This document shows, piece after piece, positions 22,840-34,640 of a stretch of 41,118 nucleotides of DNA. Each line of letters starts with the position of its first letter. Position 1 is the first letter of the stretch. This DNA comes from Ichthyophonus hoferi (lineage: Eukaryota > Opisthokonta > Ichthyosporea > Ichthyophonida > Ichthyophonidae): assembly GCA_002751075.1 (NCBI GenBank), contig NAOQ01000003.1, positions 430,895-472,012 on the forward strand, given 5' to 3'. The position numbers were made by a program, and so were the translations under genes. The notes beneath the pieces were generated by a model that had not been told where the DNA came from, made no database searches, and worked only from the letters and a program-made list of their open reading frames with translations.

Positions 22840-23375
22840 ACAGTGACGCTTATTTTTAAGTTCTAATATTCATCTAGACATTACAATGAAGATACGATGA
22901 TTATAGATTACAGAACAAGTATCTTTTAATCATTAAGGTAAAGAATATATCTATATATAAGAAATGCAAAGCTTTGCTTTATAATAGTTGAAGCGTCATT
23001 GCACGTGTTTATTAGTTGTTTTCGTTTCTTTTTTCCTTTTCGCGATATGCGCTTATCGTAGGTGTCAATCATAGTTCGGTTCATCAATGCCTATTGGGTC
23101 GATCGTAAAAATAACGTTTACATAAGACTACTGAGGGCCACTGGAATTATCCAATCTTGTCTAAATGATCTAATACTATTGTATCCTAATCTGATTGGCT
23201 CTATAGCCAATTATCTCATCACATTCTATGTATTATGTATTGACCAATAAATTTAGCCAATTAAGAAACTACGTTGTACTGCCACTAATAATGGATCAAT
23301 TATTTTATGATCCGCTTGTTACCAGAACTTCAGCCGATCTGCATGCTCATCCGGAGTTGAATCTTGCAACAAAGC
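22840..23375 (+). repeat. Dispersed repeat R1, copy B
   Basis: Ordered match to 5318-5930 (see that copy for landmarks), ending in CTTGTTACCAGAACTTCAGCC and TCTTGCAACAA. The two copies have drifted, with many small gaps, so both insertions or duplications are old. A short related piece with GGCCAATAAAT and TGATCCGCTTGTTAC lies near 39520-39582. Confidence 0.7.
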
Positions 23376-25462
23376 ATAAGTTGTAGAGCAAAAATTATCA
23401 CTGTAATACAGACATGCCACAACTGAATTTAATTGATAACATAGCATAGGGGTCTCGTTAAAATTATATTCATTTTTACATTAGTTGTTGCTTATTGTGT
23501 GGTGTTAATCCTTTTTTTCAGGGTTGTGATTGGAAATACCGGCCTTCAATAATTATTAAACAAGTAATTCTCCTTAAAACTTATTCAATTTAGCACTAAA
23601 ATAAGGCATACTTAGTTCTATTTCAAGGTTGTGGTCTAGTAATCTACAAGCTAAAGCTTTCGATAATTCCTGTTCAAGTTCACGATATTGATCAAAAGTT
23701 ACAGAAGCCTTTAACTTCTTAATAGACGTCGTGCTATATATATTGTAACTACAATCTAATTGTGAATGTGAATAAGCGGTTACGGTATCGTCAATATTAG
23801 GAGTGACACCAGCCTTAAGTAGTTGGCCTTCTAGAAAGGATTAAGTACCCTGCCTGCTCTATTTAGACATTATAGGCAAAATATGAATGCATACAAATAT
23901 ACATTAAGTTCCAGAATATAACTTTTTCTAACTGGTATTAATTATATATATCTGAGCGGTACTATATGACTCACTCATTCTCTTATTATTGTATGAAGCC
24001 TTGTATTTATACTTTCACTCTAAAACCAGTTTTGATTAAATTCGTTCCGACTAATGTGAACTGAACGTAATGTGCTATTTTTAAAGATCTAATTGGCTCT
24101 CGAATCGAATGCTACAAACATCTGTTTCAGTGAATCCAAATTGCTCAATTACTAATTGATCGATATTATCTGGTTGGTTTTGTGTTTTTAGAGTGTGTTT
24201 TGCCTATAAATTGATTGAATAAATTATCAATCTTTTAGCAAGTTCCAAAACCATTAGGAACCTCACTATTCACAAAGAATTCCTATCAAAATTAACTAGG
24301 AAGAAACGTCTTTTCTCTAGTAATGAATGAAAAACAATAACAATAAATAAAAGAAGAATAATGAAAGTGTAGTGAACTTTTTGGTTCCAACACATTAAAT
24401 TTATAAATTACAACATTATAATGCCAATACTATGTTAGTAAAATAATAATCCACTAATTGTATAATACGATATTGTAAGTTTATCAATATAGTCTGGGTA
24501 GAGTAGAAAGTATCTAATACAAATATGTCGCCATAAATGATCACACATTATTTAATATCTATTGGCTAGTAGTTAGGTAACGCATAGCCGTTGCGATAGG
24601 TGCATCCAGTAAATATAATTATCCCGTTGATCCATTGTAAAACAATTTGGGGGAGTTATCAGGAAATACAATAAATATAATACATCTTAAAAATTAAAAA
24701 TATTTGTATTAATAAAAAAATAAAATTTTGCATGGATAAATTTATCTTACCTAATCCTTTATGAAGCCAGTCGTGTAAGACTAGAGGTAAGTAAACATAC
24801 AGATATCTTACGATAATCGTGTACAAACAATAAAAGACAGGTAGATGCAATTAGAGAAATTTATACACATACCTATACTTAAAAGTAATATTAAAGCAAC
24901 ATCAAAAAAACTAAAGATTTTTATGGTATACATAAAATAAAAAAATACATGAAAATCAACATAATTATGAAAATGACTATGAATATAATCATGAGGTATA
25001 TCGAATAAATATCTGATATCTGCGTGGTTATCTAGTTATCAATAGCTCCATGTGAAGATGGCAAAAGATATGCACACTGATGGAGGTAGGATAATTTCCA
25101 TAACATCCTCATAGATAAATACAACATATTTTCTTGTATTTGTATTATTAATTATTATGCATCCATTTTTGGAAACTTCTAAATAAATTTTTATTAATTA
25201 ATAATAATAAACATCTGTCTATAATATACATACTTTATCTTATACGTACTAAACTAATATTTGGCTCATAAATCTACCTACCTTGTCCAATCATCAAACA
25301 ATGGGTTAAAAACTAGCCTTTTAGGATGTGAAAAGGTTAATCATTATACCTCATCCTGACAATAGTGAAAGGAATAGATGTAATAAATAACTATAATAAA
25401 CCATTCATAGTCTATTTTCTTTTTTTTAAAAAAAAATATATTAAAAAATACAAATAAAAATA

Positions 25463-28400
25463 ATGTCGCTTGAACAACCGGGCTCCACCACCTCCCTCCC
25501 CGGAGAAACTATAAAAGTTTTGCTACTTGAAGACATTCATAAGAATGCCGTTAAGCTATTTTCAGAGCAGTATAACCATTTCCTTGAGGGTTATGAGGTA
25601 TAGATAATCTGTATGTATGTATGAATGTATGTATTTGTATATGGATGTGTACTTGTATATATGAGAAATATCACACACTCGCTCAGCCGATTCTAAAGAA
25701 TTTTTTTGTATTGAAATGCTATAGTAGTATACATATACTACCTGCTGTAAACCCCAATCCCTAGTGGTTAATACAGGTGGTTTGCCTTTTATTATTAAGT
25801 CAAGAACGGTAGACCATTAGGATAGTATATGTATATATTATGTATACTGTATTATATTTGCTGTGCTATACCATATTATATTACACCATATTATATTTTA
25901 TCATATTACGTTACATTACTTTACCTTTTATTATCGAATTATATGTATAATAAAATACAATACCATACCATACCCTACAATTCCATATCACATAGTTATA
26001 TATAATAATATAAGAATTTTCCTTTTAGCCTTTTACCTTAGTCTAACAGGTGCCATAAACACTATAATAGGTGAATAATCTAGGTAATCTTGTTATTCAT
26101 TGGGTTACATGATTTTCTCTAATTAATGGTAGTTATAATCAACCATGTTATCACTCTAATGCGTTCTACCCTATTTTTGCTAATTGCAATTTGCCAATGT
26201 ATCCCAGATTGAAAGTTATGCGAAAGCCTTACAGGGAGAGGAACTGATTGAAAAGATAAAGCACGTACATATTATTGGTATAAGGTCAGTATTATATATA
26301 GGTATATGTGGTTATATGTATAGTATTATATAGATTTATATATTTATGTGTAGATTGTACAAATAGATTATACAGTACTATATATTTATATATAGCTTAT
26401 ACATTTTTCTCATTTATTCCTTTCTGGTTTTTTTTAAAATAAAATAAAATAGCAATTAGTTAGCTGATTAGCCAAAAGGGTTTACCAATAATTTTAACAG
26501 ATCAATAAATTCAAGTGAACTATATTGAATATAAGTATAATGGTTTAATGTTATTGGTTCTCTACAGGAGTAAGACTCAATTGACTAAAGAGATTCTGGA
26601 GCAGGCGTCATCCTTGCTAGCTATTGGCTGTTTTTGTATAGGGACTAATCAGGTGGATCTAACTGCTGCTGCTGAATTGGGGGTAAGTTACCATATATGG
26701 ACAGATAGATACCATACATTGATATAGATACATTATATACACACCATATGTAAATGTATATAAATATATATGTATCCTCTACCCTATACCCTATATCTTT
26801 TACTATATAATAAAATATAAGAACCTATTCCATAAATAGCTATTCCATATGAAGCCATTAAAGTTCAATCTATTTTTAACAACAGATTCCTGTGTTCAAC
26901 TCCCCGTATGCTAACAGTAGGAGTGTAGGTAAGTGTATATATGTTTGCTTGTATGCTTGTATGTTTGTTTATTTGTATGTATGCATGTATGTATGTATAT
27001 ATGTATGCTCATAATAACCATATCTACATACTTATGTTATACACACCTACATACATCCATTTACACATATCTACCTATATACATACATACAAATCAAGTA
27101 CAAACCATTGTATTCTTTTATAATGACTTTGTTATGACGCTCTTATGACCTCATTAATCTTATATCATCCAATCACAGCTGAGCTCATTATAGCTCAGAT
27201 CATATCTTTAGCTAGACAGCTAGGTGATCGCAATCGAGAATTACACAATGGGAACTGGCAAAAGGTATAATACATATTTGGGTTACTTATTAGTAATTAA
27301 TGGCAACTAATGATTTATTAATAATAATTAATGCTAATGACTGATATTAATGCTTGATTGATGATAGTTTATTATGAAAGTGTTGAAACATATTGGTATA
27401 GTTAATGATTACTTAATTATTGATCTAAATATTTGATTGGTAAAGGTACAACATACTGTACGATATAATTAATGATTTGTCAATTTTAATCAATATTAGT
27501 TATTCATGTAAATATTTGATTGGTAAAGGTACAACATACTGTATGGTATAGTTAATGATTGCTCAATTTTAATCAATATTAATTACTGATACCAACATTT
27601 TATTGTTAATAGTATACTCTACTATTCTATGATTTTTAATGTTATAGTTCCATATATATATGCATATATACATACCCTATCTTAATCTTATGTATTTATA
27701 CCATATTTGCTCTTTCAGATTTCTAAAAATTGTTTGGAAATCCGCGGAAAAGTGCTAGGTAAGAAAGCAATAAAATATTATTTAATTATATTATATTATA
27801 TTATATTATGTTATANNNNNNNNNNNNNNNNNNNNNNNNNNNNNNNNNNNNNNNNNNNNNNNNNNNNNNNNNNNNNNNNNNNNNNNNNNNNNNNNNNNNN
27901 NNNNNNNNNNNNNNNNNNNNNNNNNNNNNNNNNNNNNNNNNNNNNNNNNNNNNNNNNNNNNNNNNNNNNNNNNNNNNNNNNNNNNNNNNNNNNNNNNNNN
28001 NNNNNNNNNNNNNNNNNNNNNNNNNNNNNNNNNNNNNNNNNNNNNNNNNNNNNNNNNNNNNNNNNNNNNNNNNNNNNNNNNNNNNNNNNNNNNNNNNNNN
28101 NNNNNNNNNNNNNNNNNNNNNNNNNNNNNNNNNNNNNNGTATTATATTATATTATACTCGATTATATTATATTACATTATATTCTATTATACTATACTAT
28201 ATTTTATTATATTCCATTATGCTGTATTATATTATATTTTATTATAGCATATGTTATCCCTTATAGTGATATTTTATTGAATATTAATCACAAGACATTA
28301 TACTTTGCACAGGAATCATTGGCTACGGTCATATTGGGTCCCAGGTAAGATGTATTTTATTAATAGAACCTTATCCAATCCTTTATATATAATATATAGC

Positions 28401-31400
28401 AGTACATCATATACTAGACTATATACTGTATGATATACTATACTATTCTATACTATACTATATCATACTATATTATACTATGCATACTATTCTGTACAAT
28501 ACCATGCTATGTTTACATGTAATGTTTATTAATATATAGATGTACTAATACCTGTAATTTGGGATGGTACATAGCTCTCAGTACTGGCTGAGGCTCTGGG
28601 GATGACGGTAATATTCTACGACATCCACCCTGTATTGGCTATGGGAAACTCTAGAGCAACAAGTATGTATTGTGTTATGGTGTATTATATTATGTTATAT
28701 TTTATTTTATTTTATATATTATATTGTATTTTATTCTATACCCTTGTGCATATATACTTACATATATCCAATATCTTTATTATTCTTTGTATCTCTCCTA
28801 ACTACATCTAACTACCAATCCCTGATATCTCTATGTGTAATCATATTATATGAATCTAGCTTCTTTGCATGTGCACCTAATTACATGTATTTAACTTTAG
28901 TTTTCTCTAACTGGATTTAAAATAATCGACCCAATTAATTTCCTTTTTTATTAATTACAACCACTAGTGATCAATTAAAAACCATTATTATTATTTTAAA
29001 ATTTAATTAAAAACAATTGAACCATTGACTGCGTGCGAACCGTAATTAGTTATACACAATCTAGACTATATGATACATATTTGACATAATTGGATGTAAT
29101 ATATGTAATATATCGACCTTTAAGAAATCTTAATTATGTTATTAACAATACTCACTTATATAGGGTCCCTTGATCAGCTGCTGGAAAAATCTGATTGGGT
29201 GTCACTGCATGTTCCCGCTACACCAGAGACTAAAAACCTGATGTGTAAGTCCATATATAATTTATTATGAAAATGGAATGTATTATGGTGTATACCGTAT
29301 AATATACTATGCAATGTATTATAGTATGTACTGTAGTATGTACTATATAATATGCTATAATATGTACTATATAATATATGTACTATGTAATGTATCATAA
29401 TATGTACTGTGTAAGGTACTATATATGTACTATATAATGTGCTATGTAATGTACTATAGTATATATTATGTTATGTATTATAGTATATATTATGTATTGT
29501 ACCATGTATTGTACTATAATATGTACTATGTTTTTTACTATAGTATGTATTATGGATTGTCATATATTATGTACTATGTAATATGCTATAGTATATGGGC
29601 TAACTGTACTGCGGTCAGCTAAAGAGAGAATTCAGAAGATGAAACCAGGCTCCTTCTTAATGAATGCAAGTAGAGGCGATGTGGTAGGTATATTAATATA
29701 ATATATGGGGTACTATATTACGATTATATTAATATATTGGTGTCTAATGATTGGTGTTTTGACATAACTGAAACGCTACATATAGTGTGTAGAGTACGAT
29801 ATACGCTATGTTTTCTAATCTTTTTTTCTATTGACTCATTTTAAAGTATATTTGTTTTTACTGCCTGCACACTAGCTATTTAATTTTAATTATAAATTCC
29901 ATTTTTTTTTCATACTTACCATCCCTTTTAAAATCCACATTATATAGATAATCTCTATCTACGTATATAGAATTATAAATACTTACTATATATTCTCGTA
30001 TTAGCTCTCTCCGAATTATTAATTAATAAATCTTCCCCTCTCCTATAGGTGGATCTAGATGCATTGGCGGATTCCCTCAAGTGTGGCCATCTATCAGGTG
30101 CCTATGTTGACGTGTTTCCCTCCGAGCCAAAAAAAAACGGCCCTGGTTTTACAACCCCATTACAGGGGTTACCAAATGTTTTGCTAACACCACATATAGG
30201 TATATATATACACTAAGCATTGTTATGTTGCATTATATTATATTATATTACATGATATCATATCATAACCTATCCTAACGTACTATACCATATCTATCAT
30301 ATCCACTTATAATCCTGCTAATAGAATAAAGGAAATAGATAGGTGTATATAAATAGAATAAAAGCACCCACTGATCATCTATCAATCAGGGGGGTCTACG
30401 GAAGAAGCACAAGGTGCAATTGGTTCAGAGGTGGCCAGAAAGCTAATCCGATTTGTGAGTGAGGGTTGCACGTAAGTATGACATCACTTTTAAAATTTAA
30501 TGATAAGTTTTAACCAATTTGAATGTTATTTTAAAATCCTAGGGTAACTGAGAACGAATTACAGGAGGGATATGATGCGTCTATATTGATTTATCTTTTA
30601 ATTATATGGCACATATATGGCTATATATAAGTACAGTTTTTTAGTGATTCCTGGATAGAATAACTGTAGTAATGATAGTAATAACAATAACAACAATAAT
30701 AATAAAAAACAACAACAATAATAGCATTAATAATGATAATGATAATGAGAATAGTAATGGTAATGGTAATAATAAGAACAGCAATAACAACAACTACAAC
30801 AGCAATAATAATAATAATAATAGCAATAATAATATAATCATTAATATCATTTCCTTATTGAATATCTTACCGCACATAGCATGTTTGTTTTAAAAAATTG
30901 AAAATGTTTTTATATAATTAACTCTATTGGTTTAGAATGGAGGCCCAGAACTTCCCAGCATGTGACGTTCCTAGTAAGCCGAATGTACATAAGATATTAA
31001 ATTGCCACCGCAATGTACCTGGTGTATTGAAGGTATGTATGTGTATCTGTGTGATAGTAAGAGTATAACAGTGTAATGTAGTAGTATGGGATATGCAACT
31101 CTATAATAGTATAATAATCAGATGCATATACACAGAGACATTTGCTGACCTATACATATATCCCCACATACCCACATACCCCCATACATACTATCGTACA
31201 TATATATATACATCTTCCTCCCTCCCTCCCTCCCTCACCTACATCTACCTATATGGTATACGTTATATGGTATATCTATACTCTATACTAAACTATATTA
31301 TACTATACTCTACAGGATATAAACGGCGTACTCGAATGTGTCAATGTAGATTCACAAGTTCTCTCTACCTTGGGTTCTATTGGCTACATGGTTATTGCCT

Positions 31401-31480
31401 TAAACTCCGAGGTGTCTTGGGAGACCAAAAAGAAAATTTCCGAATTACCTCACTCTATTAAAACACGTATACTGTATTAG
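25463..31480 (+). CDS. D-3-phosphoglycerate dehydrogenase with ACT domain, fourteen exons
   Basis: First enzyme of the phosphorylated serine pathway, NAD-dependent. Exons: 25463-25597, 26208-26284, 26568-26682, 26886-26928, 27179-27264, 27719-27758, 28313-28344, 28575-28662, 29164-29244, 29619-29683, 30049-30199, 30390-30471, 30936-31032, 31316-31480. All introns are GT-AG, phases agree, and the total is 418 residues (E. coli SerA has 410). Visible parts: IGCFCIGTNQVDL near the start, GYGHIG nucleotide-binding loop (169-174) with D192 after the second strand, and the catalytic trio R251 (NASRGDV), E280 (DVFPSEP) and H303 (LTPHIGG), each exactly eleven after the E. coli numbers. The C-terminal ACT domain (about 347-418) keeps the serine-binding His356, Asn358 and Asn374, so feedback inhibition by serine is likely (inference). 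Cytosolic by lack of a presequence. Ends in RILY then TAG, as SerA ends in RLLY. Confidence 0.96.
27427..27592 (+). repeat. 83-base tandem duplication inside dehydrogenase intron 5
   Basis: Two units at 27427-27509 and 27510-27592 share AAATATTTGATTGGTAAAGG, TACAACATACTGTA, a short diverged GATATAATTAATGATT block and CAATTTTAATCAATATTA. They are closely similar and thus younger than the exon-edge copies in the fumarase gene. No exon sequence is involved. Confidence 0.9.
27816..28138. other. Assembly gap (323 N)
   Basis: An unbroken run of N inside intron 6 of the dehydrogenase, flanked on both sides by TTATA/ATTAT repeats. The true content is probably more of the same repeat, and the real length is unknown. 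The open frames that run across it are artefacts. Confidence 0.95.
28139..28250. repeat. TTATA-type pentanucleotide repeat
   Basis: Degenerate (ATTAT)n directly after the gap, mirroring the run at 27783-27815 before it. Seen directly. Confidence 0.85.
29265..29600. repeat. TATGTACTATATAATATGTACTA minisatellite in dehydrogenase intron 9
   Basis: Degenerate tandem units of roughly 20 bases (GTACTATATAATATG, GTATTATAGTATGTACTG) occupy nearly the whole intron up to 20 bases before the exon 10 acceptor. Tyrosine-rich open frames on both strands are by-products. Confidence 0.85.
30675..30845. repeat. AAC/AAT trinucleotide tract in dehydrogenase intron 12
   Basis: Long run of AACAACAAT, AATGATAATG and AATAATAAT triplets. 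The Asn-rich open frame over it is low-complexity repeat inside an intron, not a coding exon: splicing from 30471 to 30936 restores the dehydrogenase frame. Confidence 0.85.
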
Positions 31481-31596
31481 TCAATCAGATTGGTTAATAC
31501 TATTGACTGGTATTTTAGCATGTCTATAAAAGGTTCTTGATATAGGTATTCTATTTTTTGTTTAAATTAACCGTTGAAGTCAATTGAATACCTACA

Positions 31597-31602
31597 AATA
31601 AA
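31597..31602 (+). terminator. AATAAA poly(A) signal of the dehydrogenase gene
   Basis: AATAAA 117 bases after the stop codon. Motif and position only. Confidence 0.45.
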
Positions 31603-32065
31603 ATGGATACTGCTTGATTTGGATAGGGTATAAATCATGTATTTATATCTTGCTTATTGTATATTATATATCCTATATTATATATTTTATATCTGAAATG
31701 TAGTATAAGGTCAATGATCTTACGGCTCTACCTCATTTTATTGGCGGTGAGTGGTAGAAATCAAATCAAATCATATAATAGCTAATTGGGTATAATCCTG
31801 TTTGCTAATTAAGATGTTTTTGATTAGTTTTTTTGTGCAATTGGATTGGTTGTGGTAATTATCGGGTATAGCTACTTAGCTAGTATAAATACAAGTATGT
31901 ATATATCTATAATATTATACTATCATACATGTACATGCTATCATACCATTATACTAACATACATACATATATAAACAGCCAGTTCACAATGAATAAAATT
32001 AGTAAATATACTGCATTGCTACAATATAGTTATTATTGTTTAACTATGTAGTATAATAGTTAAGT

Positions 32066-32227
32066 AATGTACGCTACGTTATCTGAAGATAACCATTGGA
32101 CTTAAAATATTTAAATCACGATCTCCTATTGGTCCAATGAATAGTTGCGCAATATACGCTACGTTATTTGAAAATAATTATTGGAGGGTTTAAAATATTT
32201 ATAATACGATGTCCTATTAGTCTAATG
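32066..32227 (+). repeat. Tandem duplication, unit about 80 bases
   Basis: Units start at 32066 and 32151. Both contain TACGCTACGTTAT.TGAA.ATAA, ATTGGA, TTAAAATATTTA and ACGAT.TCCTATT.GT. They are separated by about eight unmatched bases. Confidence 0.85.
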
Positions 32228-32379
32228 CCATTTAAGAAACATCAAAGTTGTAATTCAACTATTTAAAATATTGGATTGAATTAATTTTATTAGAGAGATA
32301 TATATATACTTTGTCTCTTTCTCACATACTTTTTTTCATTACTAAGTATGCATATATATATATATATCCAATTTTAAAA

Positions 32380-33180
32380 TAATTTTTATAACATTTATTA
32401 TATTACGATATGTTGATGGTATATTGGTATATTATATATTGATATCTTAGCGCTAAAATTTATGTGAATTAAGTTACTATTGCTAAAATATCAATGATAA
32501 ATTTTCAAAACCTTTCTTATTCCAGTCCAGTTACATACTTACATATATGTGTACATATATCCTAGTTTATTATTATTACTTTTATTATATATATACATTC
32601 TGAATTTCTATTTCTTTATTTTGTAATATATATATATATATAATAAGAATATTAAAAAAGAAATATATCCCTTGTGCTATGTATGAGCAGTACGACATTG
32701 TATTATAGTATCTTATAATTAATTAACCAATTAATTATAGTTAAAATATCAAGGATAAATTTTAAGACTTTACTTATTCTAATTGTAATTATTATTAAAA
32801 TACATAACATAATACTATATATATATATATACACATCAAATATAATAGAAATATATAATTTGTTATCCTATCATATGTTAATGTTATATTATACACTAAT
32901 ATCTTGGCGCTAAAATATATGTGAATTAATTTATTATAGTTAAATATAAATGATAGATATACAAAATCTTACTTTCTATCTTTCTCCCATACTTTATTAT
33001 TACTATATAATAATAATAATATAATAATAATAAAGTAATATATTACTAATTGTCCTGGGCATGTATGGTACAATATTATAAAATTTAATATATTATAATA
33101 AAACAATTAACTATGATTAGAATATCAAGGATATATTTACAAACCTTTCTTTAATCTAGTTTATTATTATAGCATAATAA
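32380..33180 (+). repeat. Four-part degenerate tandem array
   Basis: A segment reading GAATTAA...TATAGTTAAAATATCAAGGATAAATTT.CAAAACCTTTCTT (consensus in pieces) recurs at about 32465, 32725, 32925 and 33108. Copies one and three also share an upstream ATATCTT.GCGCTAAAAT block, 457 bases apart. This suggests a two-part unit that was itself duplicated. Not coding. Confidence 0.7.
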
Positions 33181-33225
33181 CCACTATACCTGTTCTCTGT
33201 ATAGGTATTGTGTCCACTCCACATA

Positions 33226-33242
33226 CTTTCACACACACACAT

Positions 33243-33273
<31 letters not shown>

Positions 33274-33275
33274 AA
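33226..33275. repeat. (CA)n/(TA)n microsatellite
   Basis: ACACACACACATACACACACACA followed by a TA run, seen directly. Confidence 0.9.
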
Positions 33276-33482
33276 TGTATAATAAAATTATATTATAGTA
33301 TTAATAATAAAATTGTATTATAGTGTTAATGATTACCTGAAAAAAAAAACTGAAATCCATCCACACATCCTGTATATCTATACTACCTTCTGTTTAGTGC
33401 TCCACCCATTTGCCTAAGGATTGTGATAGTGAAAGGAAATAGTTTGCCAATACATAAAAAAATCTTCTTTGTCTCCCTCACC

Positions 33483-33974
33483 ATGGCAACGCCAATAAAA
33501 ACCTCTTCAACATGTCGTGATAATGTCCCAACCACCACACCCACCTCTCCTAAACTACGAAAAACAACAAAACTTAAATCTATATTACCTAAAGCATCTA
33601 CCATAGTTAAAGATACAGCTATAATGGGTGTAGCATGTGGGACTGCATTAGTATCTTTTGTAGTTTTTAGCATCTTGCTCATGTTATTTATTATATTCCT
33701 ACTCACAGCATTTATATTCTTTTTTATAAAGAATTGTGCTGTGAAGGTATGGAATAGAGGAAGGATCATGTCGAATGAGAAGGGAATGAGGGAATGGAAA
33801 ATACTTAAGGTATTTACACTGGAAAAGACGATGCTGGTAACTAATATGATCATGGAATTGTTGAGATTGGTCCCACATGGTTCACAAGGAACAGAGGAGG
33901 GATCAGAAGAGAGAGAGAGGATAAAATTTAAAGCTATGACAGACCTTACAGATTGCAGGGATAAAATAGAATAA
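33483..33974 (+). CDS. Hypothetical membrane protein, intronless, 163 residues
   Basis: The frame is open from further upstream, but the ATG at 33483 has the best context (CTCACCATGG) and is preferred. The protein has three parts: a basic, Thr/Pro/Lys-rich N-terminus (1-45), a strongly hydrophobic stretch of about 37 residues (46-82, from AIMGVACGTALVSFVV to TAFIFFFI), and a polar, charged C-terminus ending in acidic/basic text (EEGSEERERIKFK). The hydrophobic part is long enough for one extended or two short membrane helices. An open frame this long is unlikely by chance in DNA this AT-rich, which is the main support. No family is recognised. An AATAAA (33970-33975) overlaps the stop codon. 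A long open frame on the opposite strand (33383-33853) mirrors it and is taken as a shadow. Confidence 0.5.
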   Translation: MATPIKTSSTCRDNVPTTTPTSPKLRKTTKLKSILPKASTIVKDTAIMGVACGTALVSFVVFSILLMLFIIFLLTAFIFFFIKNCAVKVWNRGRIMSNEKGMREWKILKVFTLEKTMLVTNMIMELLRLVPHGSQGTEEGSEERERIKFKAMTDLTDCRDKIE

Positions 33975-33976
33975 AA

Positions 33977-34059
33977 TTTATATATATATATATATATATA
34001 TGGTTTATGGTTGCTGTGTTGTTATTGCCCTTATTACTATTATTATGAGTATTATTGTT

Positions 34060-34092
<33 letters not shown>

Positions 34093-34300
34093 CCTATTAT
34101 TCTTATAATTATTATACATAATGATGTGATATGATATAATAGGATATGATATCTTAAGATAGGATATAATAAGATATGATAATATATGATAGTATATGAT
34201 GGTATATGATGATATATGATAGGATAGGATAGGATGTGATATGATATAATGGAATATAATATAATAGTATACCACATGCTGTAATATGATAGACTGTTAA
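33977..34300. repeat. Compound simple repeat: (TA)n, (ATT)n and GATATGATATAATAG units
   Basis: A TA run (33979-34001), an ATT run (34030-34100) and then about twelve degenerate GATATGATA/GGATAGGATA units. Open frames here are low-complexity by-products. Confidence 0.9.
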
Positions 34301-34570
34301 ATAATATAATATAATGAAGTATACATATAATGGCAGGTTGACATAGGCTGCTATACAGTACTTGATGATTATCAATGAAAATGAGCTAATAAGAACTGAC
34401 TACTGAAAGTGTTAACATATAAGTAATTTTATAATTTCCATAAACAATTTATTATTCGTCAATATATATTTAAAGACATACATATATAGCTATATCCATA
34501 TATTTTATTTACTAATAAGTCCAAATAAACATGTACTTGTGTTATTGTATACATAAAAATGCTGATATAT

Positions 34571-34640
34571 TGTGATTGGATGCAGGGATTATAGATTAGC
34601 TGTCGATCCAATTATGTCAACGTTTGATAGAGTGTGCACC
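34571..34640 (+). repeat. Short dispersed repeat R3, copy 2
   Basis: Resembles 14456-14520 in order and orientation (TGCAGGGATTATAGATTAGC, then CGATCCAATTATGTCAACG). Short; match made by eye. Confidence 0.4.

Larger units (their letters stand above)
18145..25462. other. Long gene-poor, repeat-rich spacer between divergent genes
   Basis: No intact gene is recognised between the kinase start and the dehydrogenase start, which face away from each other. The spacer holds a tandem duplication (19182-19420), copies of R2 (about 20200-20420 and 22130-22240), R1 copy B (22840-23375), ATT/AGT trinucleotide tracts (22485-22575), and one coding-like open frame at 21536-21814. Base composition is strongly AT. 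The part just upstream of the kinase (18145-18540) is AT-rich with CCAAT motifs near 18495 and 18520 but no clear core promoter. Confidence 0.6.
31481..33400. other. Gene-free stretch of tandem duplications
   Basis: No coding region is recognised. The stretch contains a tandem duplication at 32066-32227, a larger four-part degenerate array at 32380-33180, several TA runs (32340-32366, 32585-32597, 32626-32641) and a CA/TA microsatellite at 33226-33275. Confidence 0.65.

Noticed and set aside
27707-28348. Long open frame across the N run
   Set aside because: N bases are read as open; the real content is dehydrogenase exons 6 and 7 plus an intron.
30541-30600. Possible extra dehydrogenase exon (TCCTAG then GGTAACTGAGAACG)
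   Set aside because: It has an acceptor-like start and a short open stretch, but splicing exon 12 directly to 30936 restores the SerA alignment, and the stretch matches nothing in the family.
7979-31480. Bacterial contamination, because the three enzymes resemble E. coli FumA, GlpK and SerA
   Set aside because: All three are split by many GT-AG introns with consistent phases, lie in AT-rich repeat-filled DNA and are followed by AATAAA signals.
33383-33853. Minus-strand open frame of 156 codons
   Set aside because: It mirrors the plus-strand membrane-protein frame, whose start context, hydrophobic segment and poly(A) signal are better. Taken as a shadow.
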